A stretch of DNA of 64,000 bases from Macrostomum hystrix (taxonomy: Eukaryota > Platyhelminthes > Macrostomidae): NCBI GenBank assembly GCA_950097015.1, contig CATNEN010000038.1, forward strand, positions 8,504,001 to 8,568,000, in the 5' to 3' direction. A program made the translations under genes and the position numbers. The first letter of the stretch is position 1. The number at the start of each line of letters is the position of its first letter. Below the pieces are notes generated by a model. That model worked only from the letters and a program-made list of their open reading frames with translations. It searched no databases and was not told where the DNA came from. Of this stretch, positions 1-12,368 are shown one piece after another.

Positions 1-1885
1 TATAGCCTACTGGCATGCATTATTGTCCTTTATGTAAGTTTAGATATTTTATATTAGTAATAAATAGTTTTTGTTAAAGAGATTCTTAAATATATAGCTG
101 AATTGTTGAATTGTTTAGTATTTCAACATTAAGACCTTTGTTTTTAAGAAGAAGGCAGTTTGGCTGGAAAATTTGGGCACACACTGACCTTTGAGTAGTC
201 CACATTGGCAATAATTATAATTATAATATACTAGAGTAAATAGGCATAGGCAATAAACAAGAAGATTCATAAAAACTGTAGTTAATCTTGTTTTTTAGGT
301 ATGAAAAAGTATACTGTATTTATTAAAACAATGTAAATTTGTCTTTTTAGTGCCTTTCAATAGTTTAGAAGGTGACCTGCAAGCTGAACTATTTGGGTCT
401 TCAATGGCTATAGGCATACATTTGTCATATACTTTTACAAGTAAATAAAGTTGACCTACAAACTAGTTTCAACCTGGCTTGAATAGTATAGTTGCTATAT
501 ACCTGTGATATATGCAAGTGCTAAGTCTCAAGTTACTAAACTATACTAAAAATGAATAAGCCTTGCTTTTAAATAACATTAACCAGCAGTTGTGAAAATC
601 TGTAATAATATATCCAACATTTCTTATTTAAATAAACCTGTATAATAGTAATTGTACATGCTTGACATAATTTTTTGTTTTAAATTGCATGCAAATATAT
701 TAGTTTTGTTCATTTAATTTTTATGTTTAGAATTGGCATATTGGCATAGGCCTACACTTTAGCCAGAATTTTGGACTTAGCATAAAAATTTTACAAGGTG
801 TAGCTCTTAGCATAGGCCCTACAATAAAAAAATAATGTTGTTTGGCCTACACCACCATGATCTGGACTATGGTGCATTGGCCATTGATATCATTTTGTTT
901 TTCTTCACTTCACTTTTGATAAACTTCATTAAATTTAATTCACATTTTCAAAAACGATTCATTAAAATAATGAAACATATATCATTAAACTAGCCAACAT
1001 CATCATTGTAATGAATGTCATTCATCAAGACTTCATTCTTCTGCCTTTAATGGCACCACACTAGACACAGTGAACAAAAGTTAATGTAATTTTTTTATAA
1101 TCAAAGCTTTATTATACATACAAATAAGCATACAGCCAACATCTTTGTGTTCCTTTCTACTTTGAATTAAATAATTTTAACTGAATTCTACACATTACAA
1201 AGTAAAACTAAAATGTTTCACTTTTTTGCATTAAAGAGGCTATGTTAAAAATTTTACTCACAATTTTTTGCGTATAACTATCACCATAAATAAACTAACG
1301 CGAAAACACAAATCACAGAAATAGATCAGATAAGATCATTTTTCAATGAAGTGAACGGTGTCACTGAAGTGGCTTTTACTGAAGACACTGTTACTGAAGT
1401 GGACGTGGACGTGGCGTTTCTTAGATCGCCTACGCATTTTACTTTTAAAAAGTTTCGGTGAAACAAGCCTGCTAGAACAAATATTGACAATAAGACTGAG
1501 AGCTTACTTAAAACGTGTGCTTATATTGAAGTGCAAAATGTATTTTTGCATTATAAATCAATAATGTATAATACGTACAAAATTGACGTGAAAACACGAG
1601 TTGTTCGACAGTTTTAAAGTTTTCGAAGAAAGAGTTTCTATCAACATGCAAATAAGCGAAATGAAGCAAATTTAACGACAATATTACCAATCGACTTTCT
1701 ACTCAGACATGAAATAATCTTAACATATTGATAAATAAAACTATGATATGAAGATAATGTTCAAGCTCTGGATCTTGTAGTTAGATTAGATGTTAAGGAA
1801 ATGGCAAAGGTTTGATTATTCGTCCGGTTAACCGAGTTATAAGTTATAACTAAGTTATAAGGGGTTGTAGCGCTACCACGAGAAC
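1..1885. other. AT-rich intergenic or intronic sequence, no gene seen
   Basis: I see no convincing exon, RNA gene or array here. The short open frames have no domain-like composition and lie in AT-rich sequence. The palindromic word TAGGCCTA and close variants recur in the first 900 bases and again around 59.7-60.7 kb, which may mark remnants of an old dispersed repeat. Confidence 0.5.
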
Positions 1886-2166
1886 ATACATGTGCAACCT
1901 CCCAAATCTTAGCCGGCCGTGCGACTTAGTTTTTGCTCTCATTTGCGACTTAGTTTGTTTCATTGCTCTATTTACGACTTAGTTTGCTCTCATTTGCTCT
2001 CTTTTTCTCTCCCCTTTTTCCTTTTCTTGACGCCTTCCTTTTTTGTCCCTTGGTCCCCCCTTTGATTTTTTTGCGCTTGGTCAATTGGTTTTTGCGACTT
2101 ACCTTGCTTGGCCCTCGTTTCACCTGGCCGGTTCGGCCGGTTCGGCAGGGTGTTGCGCATGTATGC
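1886..2166 (+). mobile_element. MITE-like element, copy 1
   Basis: A 281-bp non-coding element. Its left end reads ATACATGTGCAACC and its right end is the near-inverse GTTGCGCATGTATGC. It is flanked by ACGAGAAC (1878-1885) and ACAAGAAC (2167-2174), a 7/8 match that fits an 8-bp target duplication. Two related copies lie at 59396-59636 (inverted) and 60207-60499. An 8-bp duplication suggests mobilisation by a hAT-type or P-type transposase. No coding capacity is visible; the interior is pyrimidine-rich. Confidence 0.7.
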
Positions 2167-2779
2167 ACAAGAACCTCTATCATTTGTAGGCCTAAGATAA
2201 AATAATTAACAAGCTGCAAAAGGACAGTCATTCAGATTTCGAGTTTGTGTCTCAAATTATTTTCGCTTATCAGCTAATTAAAAAAATTGAAACCTTTTCC
2301 TGATAGCAGAGAAGACTCGAAAAAGCCATAGAACAATACTTTTAAGCGAGCCCCTCAGATTTTTTGCCATGAATTGGCTCGTTTCGTGTCCCGAGGGTTT
2401 TAGTTGTCCCTGTAAATGGTCAATACCAAAAGATATTTATGCTTGTGATTATATATATAGACATTATACTTGTTCAAATAGTACTTATCTATGTATATGA
2501 AAAATAAAACATTTATATCAATTTCCTTTGTATGGACAAGTAAAAAATCTAATTTAGTTTGCATATAATATGACAGATGCTTGTAACATTAAATATGTTT
2601 TTTAATTCAACTGTAAGCAGTTTTCTTAGTGTATTTTTTATCAAGAGAAATGAAGGCAGACTTGTTTTAGGATATGTAACAGGCAACAGCAAAAAAATAC
2701 AAATATGTTACTAAATCATAAAGTTTTTGAAATTTATAACAAATTCAGATTTTTTCAAGTGTTTAAATTAATATTTCAG
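2167..2779. other. AT-rich upstream sequence
   Basis: No gene is seen. An acceptor-like ATATTTCAG ends at 2779, 25 bases before the start codon of the next gene. It could be the 3' end of an untranslated-region intron or a spliced-leader trans-splice site; the sequence alone cannot decide. Confidence 0.35.
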
Positions 2780-2804
2780 AATAGACTGTTCCAATCCTTA
2801 AGAA

Positions 2805-5800
2805 ATGATATCTACTTTTGCCTGTGCTACTCTAGCAGTCACTCTAGTCTGCTTGGCAGCCAGCTCTGCAATGGCCCAGCTGGCTAACCTGCCAGATGGC
2901 TGTCCAGCATTGAATGCCAGCGCCTCAGTCATGCCTGGCCAACTGGCAGGTGATTCTGCTTATTTGGACTTTGTTCAAGCCGAGACTGGCCAGAGGACTC
3001 AGCTACTTTATGAATATCCTGGACTCGCTGCTGAATTGATTCGCAGCAGCCCAGCTGGTGCCACCTACCGTCTGTACCATCACAGCCTTGGCCAAGAGGT
3101 CAGCGTCATGACAAACTGGCCACTCGGCCCATGCAACTCCAGCAATGCTACCAACAATGCCAGCAGTCTGGGCCTGGCTCTAACCGAAATCCGCGATACG
3201 GCGCTGGTCAACCGCTCCTCGCCCTGCCTGCTGATGCTGCTGTCGCCTGATCTGGCTGACGCCCACAACCACAGCCTGCGTAGCCTGGCCTGGACTGTCA
3301 ATGGCACCGCCTGCTTCAGTGGTAACGACACCATCATTGGCGCCGTCTGGCGTGTCAGCATCAGCTTGGCTAGAGACAACGCGGTAACATCTGCATTCCT
3401 TATTCTTGTTTTTATATATGTTCGATGGGTAAATCCCTAGGAAAACCGGAATAATAATCATAATTGCAGGAGTGCTGTAAGCAGTCGCACATCCTTTGAT
3501 GACACCAGACCCGCAGTCAGCGAGGAGCCAATTCTTCCCATTCGCACTCCTGAGTACTCACGCACACAACAGATACTGTACGCAGGCACACACACACAGG
3601 TTTGTACATCTGCTCTGACTTTCTCATCCTCAGGCAGTGTACACTTCACTGTGCCTTGGAGGTTGGCCCTTAATGGTATAAATTGCATGACAAGCCTACT
3701 CTATCCCGACTGTGCCTAGTTAAAGTAAAGGAATAGCGAAGTCACGTAAAATTAATGGGTTCGTTGCGGAGGCCTAAAATTCAAGTGACTATTTTGGAAC
3801 CCAACTGCCCCATCTCTTAAACACTGCTGTTAAATGCTTTCATTTTTGTCATCCCAGACTGTAACCAGCGTTGTCTTTGAGCTGCTGTCGCCGACTTTGG
3901 TTGTCAACACCAGCACCGTCTGGCAGACGATGCAGCGGCGCACCTTCAATTTCTTTGCCAGCCAAAAGTATTCCTCTCAGCCTGCGGAGGCCATCGCCCA
4001 GCTGCGCAACCCGCCGCCCTTTATAGCCTGCGGCTCTGCCAGAGAACAATTCGGCAGACCGCCACAGCTGCCACAAAATATGCTCTTCAATGTTAGACTA
4101 GGCCTGGACGATGACGTTGTGACCGTACAGGACGACTTGGCCAGTGCGCGCACCCTTACGCCAGCCACCGGAGAGACCAGGCTAAACAACCTTTATGGGC
4201 CCAGCCGGCTGAGGCTAGTGGCCGACCGAGACCTGGCCGGAGTGACTTTTGTCATCGGCCTGGAGGCCGGTAACAACTGCACAGTGGATGGCAACAATAG
4301 CCTAGCTAGCCTGCTGCCATTTGATCTGAGCCTAAACAATAGCTGGTTGTGGACTGGCGAGCAAGTTCATTTTCAGGTTGGATTTTGCGTTGAAATCCTG
4401 ATTATTTAAAATTTTAGAATCAGAGTGACTTTCGTTGAGTCAGAGTGACAATTTTACAAATCCAAGTGACTGTTTTACAATCCGAGTGACTGATTTACAA
4501 TCCGAGTGACTGTTATACAATCCGAGTGACTGATTTACAATCCGAGTGACTGTTATACAATCCGAGTGACTGATTTACAATCCGAGTGACTGATTTACAA
4601 TCCGAGTGACTGATTTACAATCCGAGTGACTGATTTACAATCCGAGTGACTGATTTACAATCCGAGTGACTGTTATACAATCCGAGTGACTGATTTACAA
4701 TCCGAGTGACTGATTTACAATCCGAGTGACTCTTTTGTTGCCTGTGGCATTGCAGAGCCGGTCGGACTGCAGTCGCTTCCTGCAGCTCGCGAACTCCACT
4801 AACGTGCCAGACTACGAAGTGTATTTTTGCGGTGGCAAGGCGCTGAATTTCTCGGACCTGACCGGCTTCACCTCGCGGCGTCGCAATGGCAACAACACAG
4901 AAGTGACCACCCGTCGCGTGACACAAATCGGACTGGCCACTGCCGAGCCTATGGACTACGACCTGACGGCCTGCGCTCTGACCCCGAACGGTGGCGGCGC
5001 GATGCGGTTGCTGATGCGGCTTGAGGCCACCTATGACCAGGTTTGAATTCTCAGCCTCTCAAACTCTAAATTTTCATGCAGCGAGCCTAATAACTACCTT
5101 ACAGTTATCGTGTGCTCATGTTCACATCAGTCACTTCCGTTTTCCATTTTGCATAGAAAATATTAACTACTTGCCTACGGTCATTTACTCTAAAGTTCAT
5201 TACCCACCTACGGTCATTCACTCCAAAGATTATTACCCACCTACGATAATTTACTCCAAAGTTCATTACCCACCTACGGTCATTCACTCCAAAGATTATT
5301 ACCCACCTACGGTCATTTACTCCAAATATCATTACCCACCTACGGTCATTCACTCCAAAGATTATTACCCACCTACGATAATTTACTCCAAAGTTCATTA
5401 CCCACCTACGGTCATTCACTCCAAAGATTATTACCCACCTACGGTAGTTTACTCCAAATATCATTACCCACCTACAGTCATTCACTTCCAAGATCATTAC
5501 CCACCTACAGTCATTCACTTCGAAGATCATTACCCACCTACGCTAATTTACTCCGAAGATCATTACCCACCTACAGTCATTCACTTCAAAGATCATTACC
5601 CACCTACGCTAATTTACTCCGAAGATTATTACTCACCTACAGTCATTCACTTCGAAGATCATTACCCACCTACGCAAATTTACTCCGAAGATTATTACTC
5701 ACCTACAGTCATTCACTTCGAAGATCATTACCCACCTACGCTAATTTACTCCGAAGATTATTACTCACCTACAGTCATTCACTTTGAAGATCATTACCCA

Positions 5801-8040
5801 CCTACGCAAATTTACTCCGAAGATTATTACTCACCTACAGTCACTTACTGCAAAGGTGACTGGCCCCCCTGGGTCCAATTATCACATATAATCTGCGTTA
5901 ATTCAAAGCGCCATTTATTTTAAGCCCCTAAAATGCACCTGTAGATCAGCAGACAGCGTCCTTTGATTAATTTGGCTTGGACTAATTATAATGATTATTT
6001 GTTAGATTCGGTAACGCTGTCTATTTGAGCACTCATAATTGGATTCACAGGGAGGGTTATAGTTATGCTTAGATCTGCTCTACACTGCCGATGTTGAGCC
6101 AGCTAGTCTGTATATTTGTTTCATTTCCTGTATCCTAGGGGCCAGTGCTGTCAATTAGAATCAATTATCTGATTCTCAATTAATAGTCCATGGTGTTGCG
6201 ACTAAATTTTGTCCGCTAATACAAGTACAAGTATTTATTGCTTTGTTTATATTCTTTGTTAGAAGTCGAACGTAGTTAAGGCCAATAATGGAGGGAGATT
6301 AGGACACTTATCCGCTTTAAAGCTTATAATTGAAGGCTAATACCTCAATTTCAGATATAATACGAATCCCCTTAATTTAGGGGATTAGAATACTAATCCC
6401 TTAACTGAGGAGATTAGAATACTAATCCCTTAACTGAGGTGATTAGAATACTAATCCCTTAACTGAGGAGATTATAATACTAATCCCTTAACTGAGGAGA
6501 TTAGAATACTAATCCCTTAACTGAGGAGATTAGAATACTAATCCCTTAACTGAGGAGATTATAATACTAATCCCTTAACTGAGGAGATTATAATACTAAT
6601 CCCTTAACTGAGGAGATTAGAATACTAATCCCTTAACTGAGGAGATTAGAATACTAATCCCTTAACTGAGGAGATTAGAATAGTTATCCCTTAACTGAGG
6701 AGATTAGAATACTAATCCCTTAACTGAGGAGATTAGAATAGTAATCCCTTAACTGAGGAGATTAGAATACTAATCCCTTAACTGAGGAGATTAGAATAGT
6801 AATCCCTTAACTGAGGAGATTAGAATACTAATCCCTTAACTGAGGAGATTAGAATAGTAATCCCTTAACTGAGGAGATTAGAATAGTAATCCCTTAACTG
6901 AGGAGATTAGAATAGTAATCCCTTAACTGAGGAGATTAGAATACTAATCCCTTAACTGAGGAGATTAGAATAGTAATCCCTTAACTGAGGAGATTAGAAT
7001 AGTAATCCCTTAACTGAGGAGATTAGAATAGTAATCCCTTAACTGAGGAGATTAGAATACTAATCCCTTAACTGAGGAGATTAGAATACTAATCCCTTAA
7101 CTGAGGAGATTAGAATAGTAATCCCTTAACTGAGGAGATTATAATACTAATCCCTTAACTGAGGAGATTAGAATAGTAATCCCTTAACTAAGGAGATTAG
7201 AATAGTAATCCCTTAACTGAGGAGATTAGAATAGTAATCCCTTAACTGAGGAGATTAGAATACTAATCCCTTAACTGAGGAGATTAGAATAGTAATCCCT
7301 TAACTGAGGAGATTAGAATACTAATCCCTTAACTGAGGAGATTAGAATACTAATCCCTTAACTAAGGAGATTAGAATAGTAATCCCTTAACTGAGGAGAT
7401 TAGAGTACTAATCCCTTAATTAAGGAGATTATAATACTAATCCCTTAACTGAGGAGATTAGAATACTAATCCCATTTTCAGGGGTATTGAAATACATATC
7501 CCCTAATTGGAGAGATAATAATACTAATCCTCTCATAATCCATCGCATTTTCAATGCCAGCTGATCGCACTTAGTCCAGCGAAACTTACGGCCTCCGTCC
7601 GCTCCGCTGTGGCCACATCCGTGCCGGGCGTTTCCCGGCTGCGCGTCGCCCAGGTATCCGTTGCTAAGGACGCCAACGCAAGCCTTTCCCAGGTATGGCT
7701 GACCCTGATGGGCCCGCCTGTCGGTGCGAGGTCGACCAACGGCAGCTGGGCGCCGTCGCTATCCGCGACCTGGACGGCCCTGGCCGGCGCCAAGCTGAAG
7801 CTGCTGAATTCGAACGTTGCCAGCCTGGAGGACGCCCAGAACGCCACGGATCCGGCTGGACGTGGCGGCGGCGGTGGCGGAGGCGGCAGCGGCACCGTGT
7901 ACATTCACGACGGCCACTCCGGCGGGGCCATGGCTGCTCTGGCCTTCTTCATGCTGCTGCTTGGCGGCTGTGGCGGCGTCCTTGGCGCCTGGTGCGTGTG
8001 GAAGCGCCGGCCCAACATGCCCTACTATGTGCAGGACTGA
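2805..8040 (+). CDS. Type I membrane glycoprotein, four exons, family not recognised
   Basis: Coding exons are inferred at 2805-3383, 3858-4376, 4756-5040 and 7561-8040. All three introns are GT-AG and phase 0, giving about 619 residues. The start is the first ATG, just after an acceptor-like site. Residues 1-24 form a signal peptide (MISTFACATLAVTLVCLAAS, then SAMA). The ectodomain has many N-X-S/T sequons (for example NSSNATNNAS in exon 1) and scattered cysteines. A poly-Gly linker in exon 4 precedes one membrane segment (AMAALAFFMLLLGGCGGVLG), then a short cytosolic tail with KRRP and a final YYVQD. The predicted topology is therefore a surface protein with a large glycosylated outside. 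I do not recognise the family and assign no ligand or function. Exons are GC-rich and the introns are filled with repeats. Exon joins are inferred from frame continuity and splice sites, not from transcripts. Confidence 0.75.
3466..3705 (-). mobile_element. SINE-like dispersed repeat family A, copy 1 (intronic)
   Basis: This lies in intron 1 of the glycoprotein gene, reversed relative to it. The reverse complement matches 51825-52030 over most of its length. Shared blocks include GGGCCAACCTCCAAGGCACA, GAAAGTCAG(A/G)GCAGATGTACA and TGCCTGCGTACAGTATCTGT. A third copy is at 57399-57595. This copy lacks the tRNA-like head seen in the other two. Confidence 0.7.
4445..4735 (+). repeat. 20-bp minisatellite in intron 2
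   Basis: About 14 near-perfect copies of TCCGAGTGACTGATTTACAA, with a TGTTATACAA variant in some units, fill most of intron 2 of the glycoprotein gene and end about 20 bases before the exon 3 acceptor. The unit is not a multiple of three. Confidence 0.95.
5165..5855 (+). repeat. 33-bp minisatellite in intron 3
   Basis: About 20 copies of a 33-bp unit built on ATTACCCACCTACGGTCATT plus CACTCCAAAGATT. Units alternate between CATTCACT and ATTTACTC forms, giving a 66-bp dimer pattern. The unit is 11 codons and open on both strands, which yields a spurious 300-codon frame (Tyr-Pro-Pro-Thr repeats). It lies between exon 3 and exon 4, both of which splice in phase without it, so I treat it as intronic. 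Confidence 0.9.
6365..7480 (+). repeat. 29-bp minisatellite in intron 3
   Basis: About 38 copies of a 29-bp unit (AATCCCTTAACTGAGGAGAT followed by TAGAATACT). The main variants are TAGAATAGT and TATAATACT, interspersed with no simple order. Degenerate units flank both ends. The array ends about 80 bases before the exon 4 acceptor at 7560. Confidence 0.95.
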
Positions 8041-8218
8041 GGCCTTTGTGACGTCATTTCCGGAATTCTGGCTTGCATCAGAAATTCTTAATTATTCTCA
8101 TTCCGATTCGGGTTTCATATTGATTGACTTTTAACTGACAAAAGAATACCCGAAAAGATGGTATGTCGTTAAAATTATAAAACAACAAGCAGCCAGATTC
8201 AGATATCTGTATTTAGAT

Positions 8219-8400
8219 TTCAGGCTCTAATCCCAGATTATAGATTCCAATCCCAGGATTTAGATTCCAATCCCAGTATATAGATTCAGGGGTATTGAAT
8301 TTAGATTTCAATCCCAGGATTTAGATTCCAATCCCAGATTATAGACTCCTATCTCAGGATTTGGATTTTTGATAGCAGGATTTAGAATCCAATCACAATT
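8219..8400 (+). repeat. 20-bp minisatellite, locus 1
   Basis: About eight degenerate copies of CCAATCCCAGGATTTAGATT lie shortly after the stop codon of the glycoprotein gene. The same unit forms a second array at 36915-37220, shortly after the stop codon of the Ly6-repeat gene. Confidence 0.85.
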
Positions 8401-9230
8401 ACAGGACCCACAATGACAGTGAAATATTAATTTTATAGTGAGTCCAGTTTTTTTGTAAAATGTTTTAAGAATCAAAGCAATTGTGGTTTTGTTTATTTCT
8501 TTCTCCGTCGTAATTTTTTCGCAGCCTCTATTATTACCAAAGGCTAACGCTCGTATTACTAATCTAATTTCACAATTATATTCAGCTGTGTACATTTCAA
8601 CCTGTCGTTGTGGTCCGGTTTCGCTAGTCTCACCAAATTTTGCAGCAGAATTAACTGCTTTAGTCCCTCGTTTAATTCTAATGCATTGATTTAGTCACAT
8701 GCGCAATACAGACTACTGACCATTTTAATGGTGAGTAAAGTCATCAGCATTGTTGTTATCTCTTTAGAAATATATCTCTTTATTTTTTCAACCTTTTTTT
8801 CATCTGTACTTCTTTTAACCGTTAAAAGGGATTTTCACACCTGCTTAACCTCACTAAGCACCGAATAAGAGTAACAGGTACTCAAGACTCGACACAAGAA
8901 GTACATAACTTTCTTGATGTTCTAAGCTAAGCTGTTCTTATTGGCAAAATAATTTCAGTCATGTTTCGTCTTTTGCTTTGTCTTCATTTTACTCTTTAAA
9001 ATTGTCTTATAATATCAGAACAGTTGATACCATAGATCTTATATGCCCTTCTCAAATACCTATAAAACAATATATATATACCTGTTTCATATTTAATATA
9101 AATACCTGTATAACAATATGGGGTGTGTTACCTACTGAAGTATATAGTAATTCTTATACACCTATATTGAAGTTATATAAGTTCTATGGTTGATACAAGG
9201 CTTCGAGACAGAGTTGCGACATGGAGTGTG
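8401..9230. other. AT-rich intergenic sequence
   Basis: I see no gene, RNA or long repeat between the 20-bp array and the 30-bp array. A short TA-dinucleotide tract occurs near 9070. Confidence 0.4.
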
Positions 9231-9234
9231 GGGT

Positions 9235-10423
9235 GTTAGTACACAGACCCACAATATTACATGAATGAGTACACAGACACACAATATTACATAAATGAGT
9301 ACACAGACCCACAATATTACATGAATGAGTACACAGACCCACAATATTACATGAATGAGTACACAGACACACAATATTACATGAATGAGTACACAGACCC
9401 ACAATATTACATAAATGAGTACACAGACCCACAATATTACATGAATGAGTACACAGACACACAATATTACATGAATGAGTACACAGACCCACAATATTAC
9501 ATGAATGAGTACACAGACACACAAAATTACATAAATGAGTACACAGATACACAATATTACATAAATGAGTACACATACCCACAATATTACATAAATGAGT
9601 ACACAGACACACAATATTACATAAATGAGTACACAGACACACAAAATTACATGAATGAGTACACAGACCCACAATATTACATGAATGAGTACACAGGCAC
9701 ACAATATTACATGAATGAGTACACAGACACACAATATTACATGAATGAGTACACAGACACACAATATTACATGAATGAGTACACAGACACACAATATTAC
9801 ATGAATGAGTACACAGACACACAATATTACATGAATGAGTACACAGACACACAATATTACATGAATGAGTACACAGACACACAAAATTACATGAATGAGT
9901 ACACAGACACACAATATTACATGAATGAGTACACAGACACACAATATTACATAAATGAGTACACAGACACACAATATTACATGAATGAGTACACAGACAA
10001 ACAATATTACATGAATGAGTACACAGACACACAATATTACATAAATGAGTACACAGACACACAATATTACATAAATGAGTACACAGACACACAATATTAC
10101 ATGAATGAGTACACAGACCCACAATATTACATGAATGAGTACACAGACCCACAATATTACATGAATGAGTACACAGACCCACAATATTACATAAATGAGT
10201 ACACAGACACAATATTACATGAATGAGTACACAGACACACAATATTACACGAATGAGTACACAGACACACAATATTATATGAATGAGTACACAGACACAC
10301 AATATTACATAAATGAGTACACAGACACACAATATTATATGAATGAGTACACAGACACACAATATTACATAAATGAGTACACAGATACACAATATTACAT
10401 AAATGAGTACACAGATACACAAT
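9235..10423 (+). repeat. 30-bp tandem array, left block
   Basis: About 40 copies of a 30-bp unit (ACACAGACACACAATATTAC then ATGAATGAGT). Variable positions are CAGACAC/CAGACCC, ATGAATG/ATAAATG and occasional AAAATTAC. The unit is ten codons and open in several frames on both strands, producing false Cys/Val/Leu-rich and Tyr/Thr-rich open frames. The array stops exactly where a Gypsy LTR begins (10424). Confidence 0.97.
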
Positions 10424-10643
10424 TGTTATGTCCTTAGTAGCACCGAAGAAAGCCGTAAGATAGTGTTTGAGCGTTGGCGGGCTTATGCCACTCATTAGCG
10501 TAGCCGCTCCCAAAAAACACTTAATATATTTCTTTGGCTCGCTAGCTGTCTTAAACATTCAATACTGTAACGAGTATCTAGGGTTTCAACCCTAGACTCT
10601 TTTAGAAGCAGCAAGCAAACTAAATCTGTGTCACGTCACAACA
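10424..10643 (-). mobile_element. 3' LTR of the truncated Ty3/Gypsy element
   Basis: This 220-bp segment starts TGTTATG and ends ACAACA on the plus strand, so both ends carry the TG...CA termini and TGTT/AACA inverted ends expected of an LTR. On the minus strand it is immediately preceded by a polypurine tract, AAAGGAAGAGGGA (10644-10656). A matching 5' LTR is absent from the window. Confidence 0.85.
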
Positions 10644-10655
10644 TCCCTCTTCCTT

Positions 10656-12368
10656 TCAATCTTGAGCCTGATACCTCTCCGGCGGTCTTCGCATTCGCTG
10701 GGGGTATCTGCGATCCGCCATCGGTTGATCCTCAGCACTTGGAGGTTCTCTCTCTGGCTCATTCGTTGCCTCGGCTCTGTCCCTGACATGGCCACGGTGC
10801 ACGACCAGATCTCGTCCTTGCTCGTCCCGCACTCGTCTCAACTGTTCGCCGACAGCTTCGCGCAGTACTCCTTCCCTCCACTCCTTATTAAACGGATCCT
10901 GGACCCAGACTGGGCTGTAGGCTTGGTCAATACGCTTGTCTTGGAAGGACCGACGGTGCAGCAGTGAGAGTCGCGTGTTGAACTCGCGCCCAAACATTTC
11001 TCGGCATGGCGCGACTCCGTTTACTCTTGGACAGACGCGCACCGCGTACAATGCCTGTTGCATCCGAACCTCCGGATCTGGGTCATTCAGCTGCTTCAGC
11101 TTGGTCTTCAGCTTTTTCACGGCAGCCTCTGCTACGCCATTTGATGCGGGGTGGTAGCGGGGCGACTTCAGGTGTAACACTCCCATTCTCTTCAGCCAGG
11201 CCTCCGTCTCATGAGCCACAAACTGTCGTCCGTTGTCAGTGACGAGTACCTCTGGGATGCCAAAGTTGCAAAATGCTCTTCGGAGTACTCTAATGACCGA
11301 CGTTGCATCAACTTCGCGCACCCATTCGGCAGCGATGAATCCCGTCTTGGCGTCCGAAACCACCAGGAAGTTGCTTCCCTCCAGTTGTCCCAGGTCAGCA
11401 TGCACTCGGCCCCACGCCTCCTTTGGTACTGGCCACGGTTTGAGCACCGATTTCTGGGACGGTCTCAAGCGCTGGCACGTGTGGCATTCCGACACGCACT
11501 TTTCTATCTCCGTCTCCATTAGCGGCCACCAGACATACTGGCGGGCCCACGCCTTCATGGCTTGCATTCCGGGATGGGAGCAGTGGAGAAATTGGATGAC
11601 TCGTGCTCGGAACTTCACCGGGATGACGATCCGATGGTCCAATAACAGTAGATGGTCGCTGCAATTCAGCCTGCTCTGTACTCTTCTGTATGAGTCCGGC
11701 ACGTCTTCACCAGATCGCAACTTCTGTAGAACGTCTAAGATCTCCTTGTCCTCCTTAGACGCCTGCTCCATCTGCTCCTTCGTGACGGGTCCATCTTCTG
11801 ACAAGGCGATGTCCACCGCCGCCACTTCATTAACCGCTTCAGTCGCCGTTTTGTCGCTCCAGTTATTGCCGTCTGTTGGTAGTCTCGACAACGCGTCGGC
11901 ATGCGGAATTTCGTGCGTTCGTTTGCCTCTGACTTTATACTGGTACGTAGCCAGCAGCTCCGCCCAGCGCTGAACTCTCTTACTTGCTCTCTCGGGCAGG
12001 TCTTTGTGTGATGCGAATAAGAATTCTAGCGGCTTGTGATCGGTCACAATTACAAAACTCCGATACGCTAGGAATCGATTTAGCTTCTTGACGCACCAGA
12101 CCACTCCGAGGGCTTCCCGTTCTAGCTGGCTGTATCGCGACTCCGCCGGTGTGAGTTTCTTGGACACAAACGCCACTGGCTTTCCGTTCTGTTCCAGGAC
12201 TCCTCCCACGCCATAGGGTGAAGCATCCGTAGTCAGGATCAGCTCCTCGTTTGGATCGTAGGGTGCCAGGACATGCCTTGACGTGATGTCCTGCTTCAGC
12301 TGCACCACTGCACTCCTGTGCTCCGGCCTCCAATTCCAATCCGCGTCCTTCTTTAGCAGATCATATAG
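10656..12368 (-). pseudogene. pol: Ty3/Gypsy pol fragment: RNase H and integrase
   Basis: Reading from 12368 downwards, the frame first shows the end of a reverse transcriptase/connection segment (LLKKDADWNW). Next comes RNase H, with Asp in DASPYGVGGVLEQ, Glu in SQLEREALGVVW and Asp in VTDHKPLEFL. An integrase HHCC zinc region follows (HCSHPGMQ ... CVSECHTCQ), then the catalytic core with Asp in HADLGQ, Asp in VTDNGRQF and Glu in NGVAEAAVKK, and a C-terminal extension ending RYQAQD. The stop at 10656-10658 touches the polypurine tract. Gag, protease and almost all of reverse transcriptase are missing. The 5' break lies inside the 30-bp array, and the array happens to be in frame with pol, so open-frame tools report one chimeric 803-codon protein that is not real. 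Confidence 0.95.

Noticed and set aside
5021-5923. A 300-codon Tyr/Pro/Pro/Thr repeat frame as an extra exon of the glycoprotein gene
   Set aside because: Exons 3 and 4 join in phase without it, it starts inside exon 3 in a different frame, and it consists of an intronic minisatellite.
9162-10422. Cys/Val/Leu/Ile-rich minus-strand frames and Tyr/Thr-rich plus-strand frames over the 30-bp array
   Set aside because: These are pure translations of a 30-bp tandem unit on both strands, with no independent support.
9235-10423. CRISPR-like array of 30-bp repeats
   Set aside because: There are no unique spacers between repeats and the context is a eukaryotic genome; it is a head-to-tail minisatellite.
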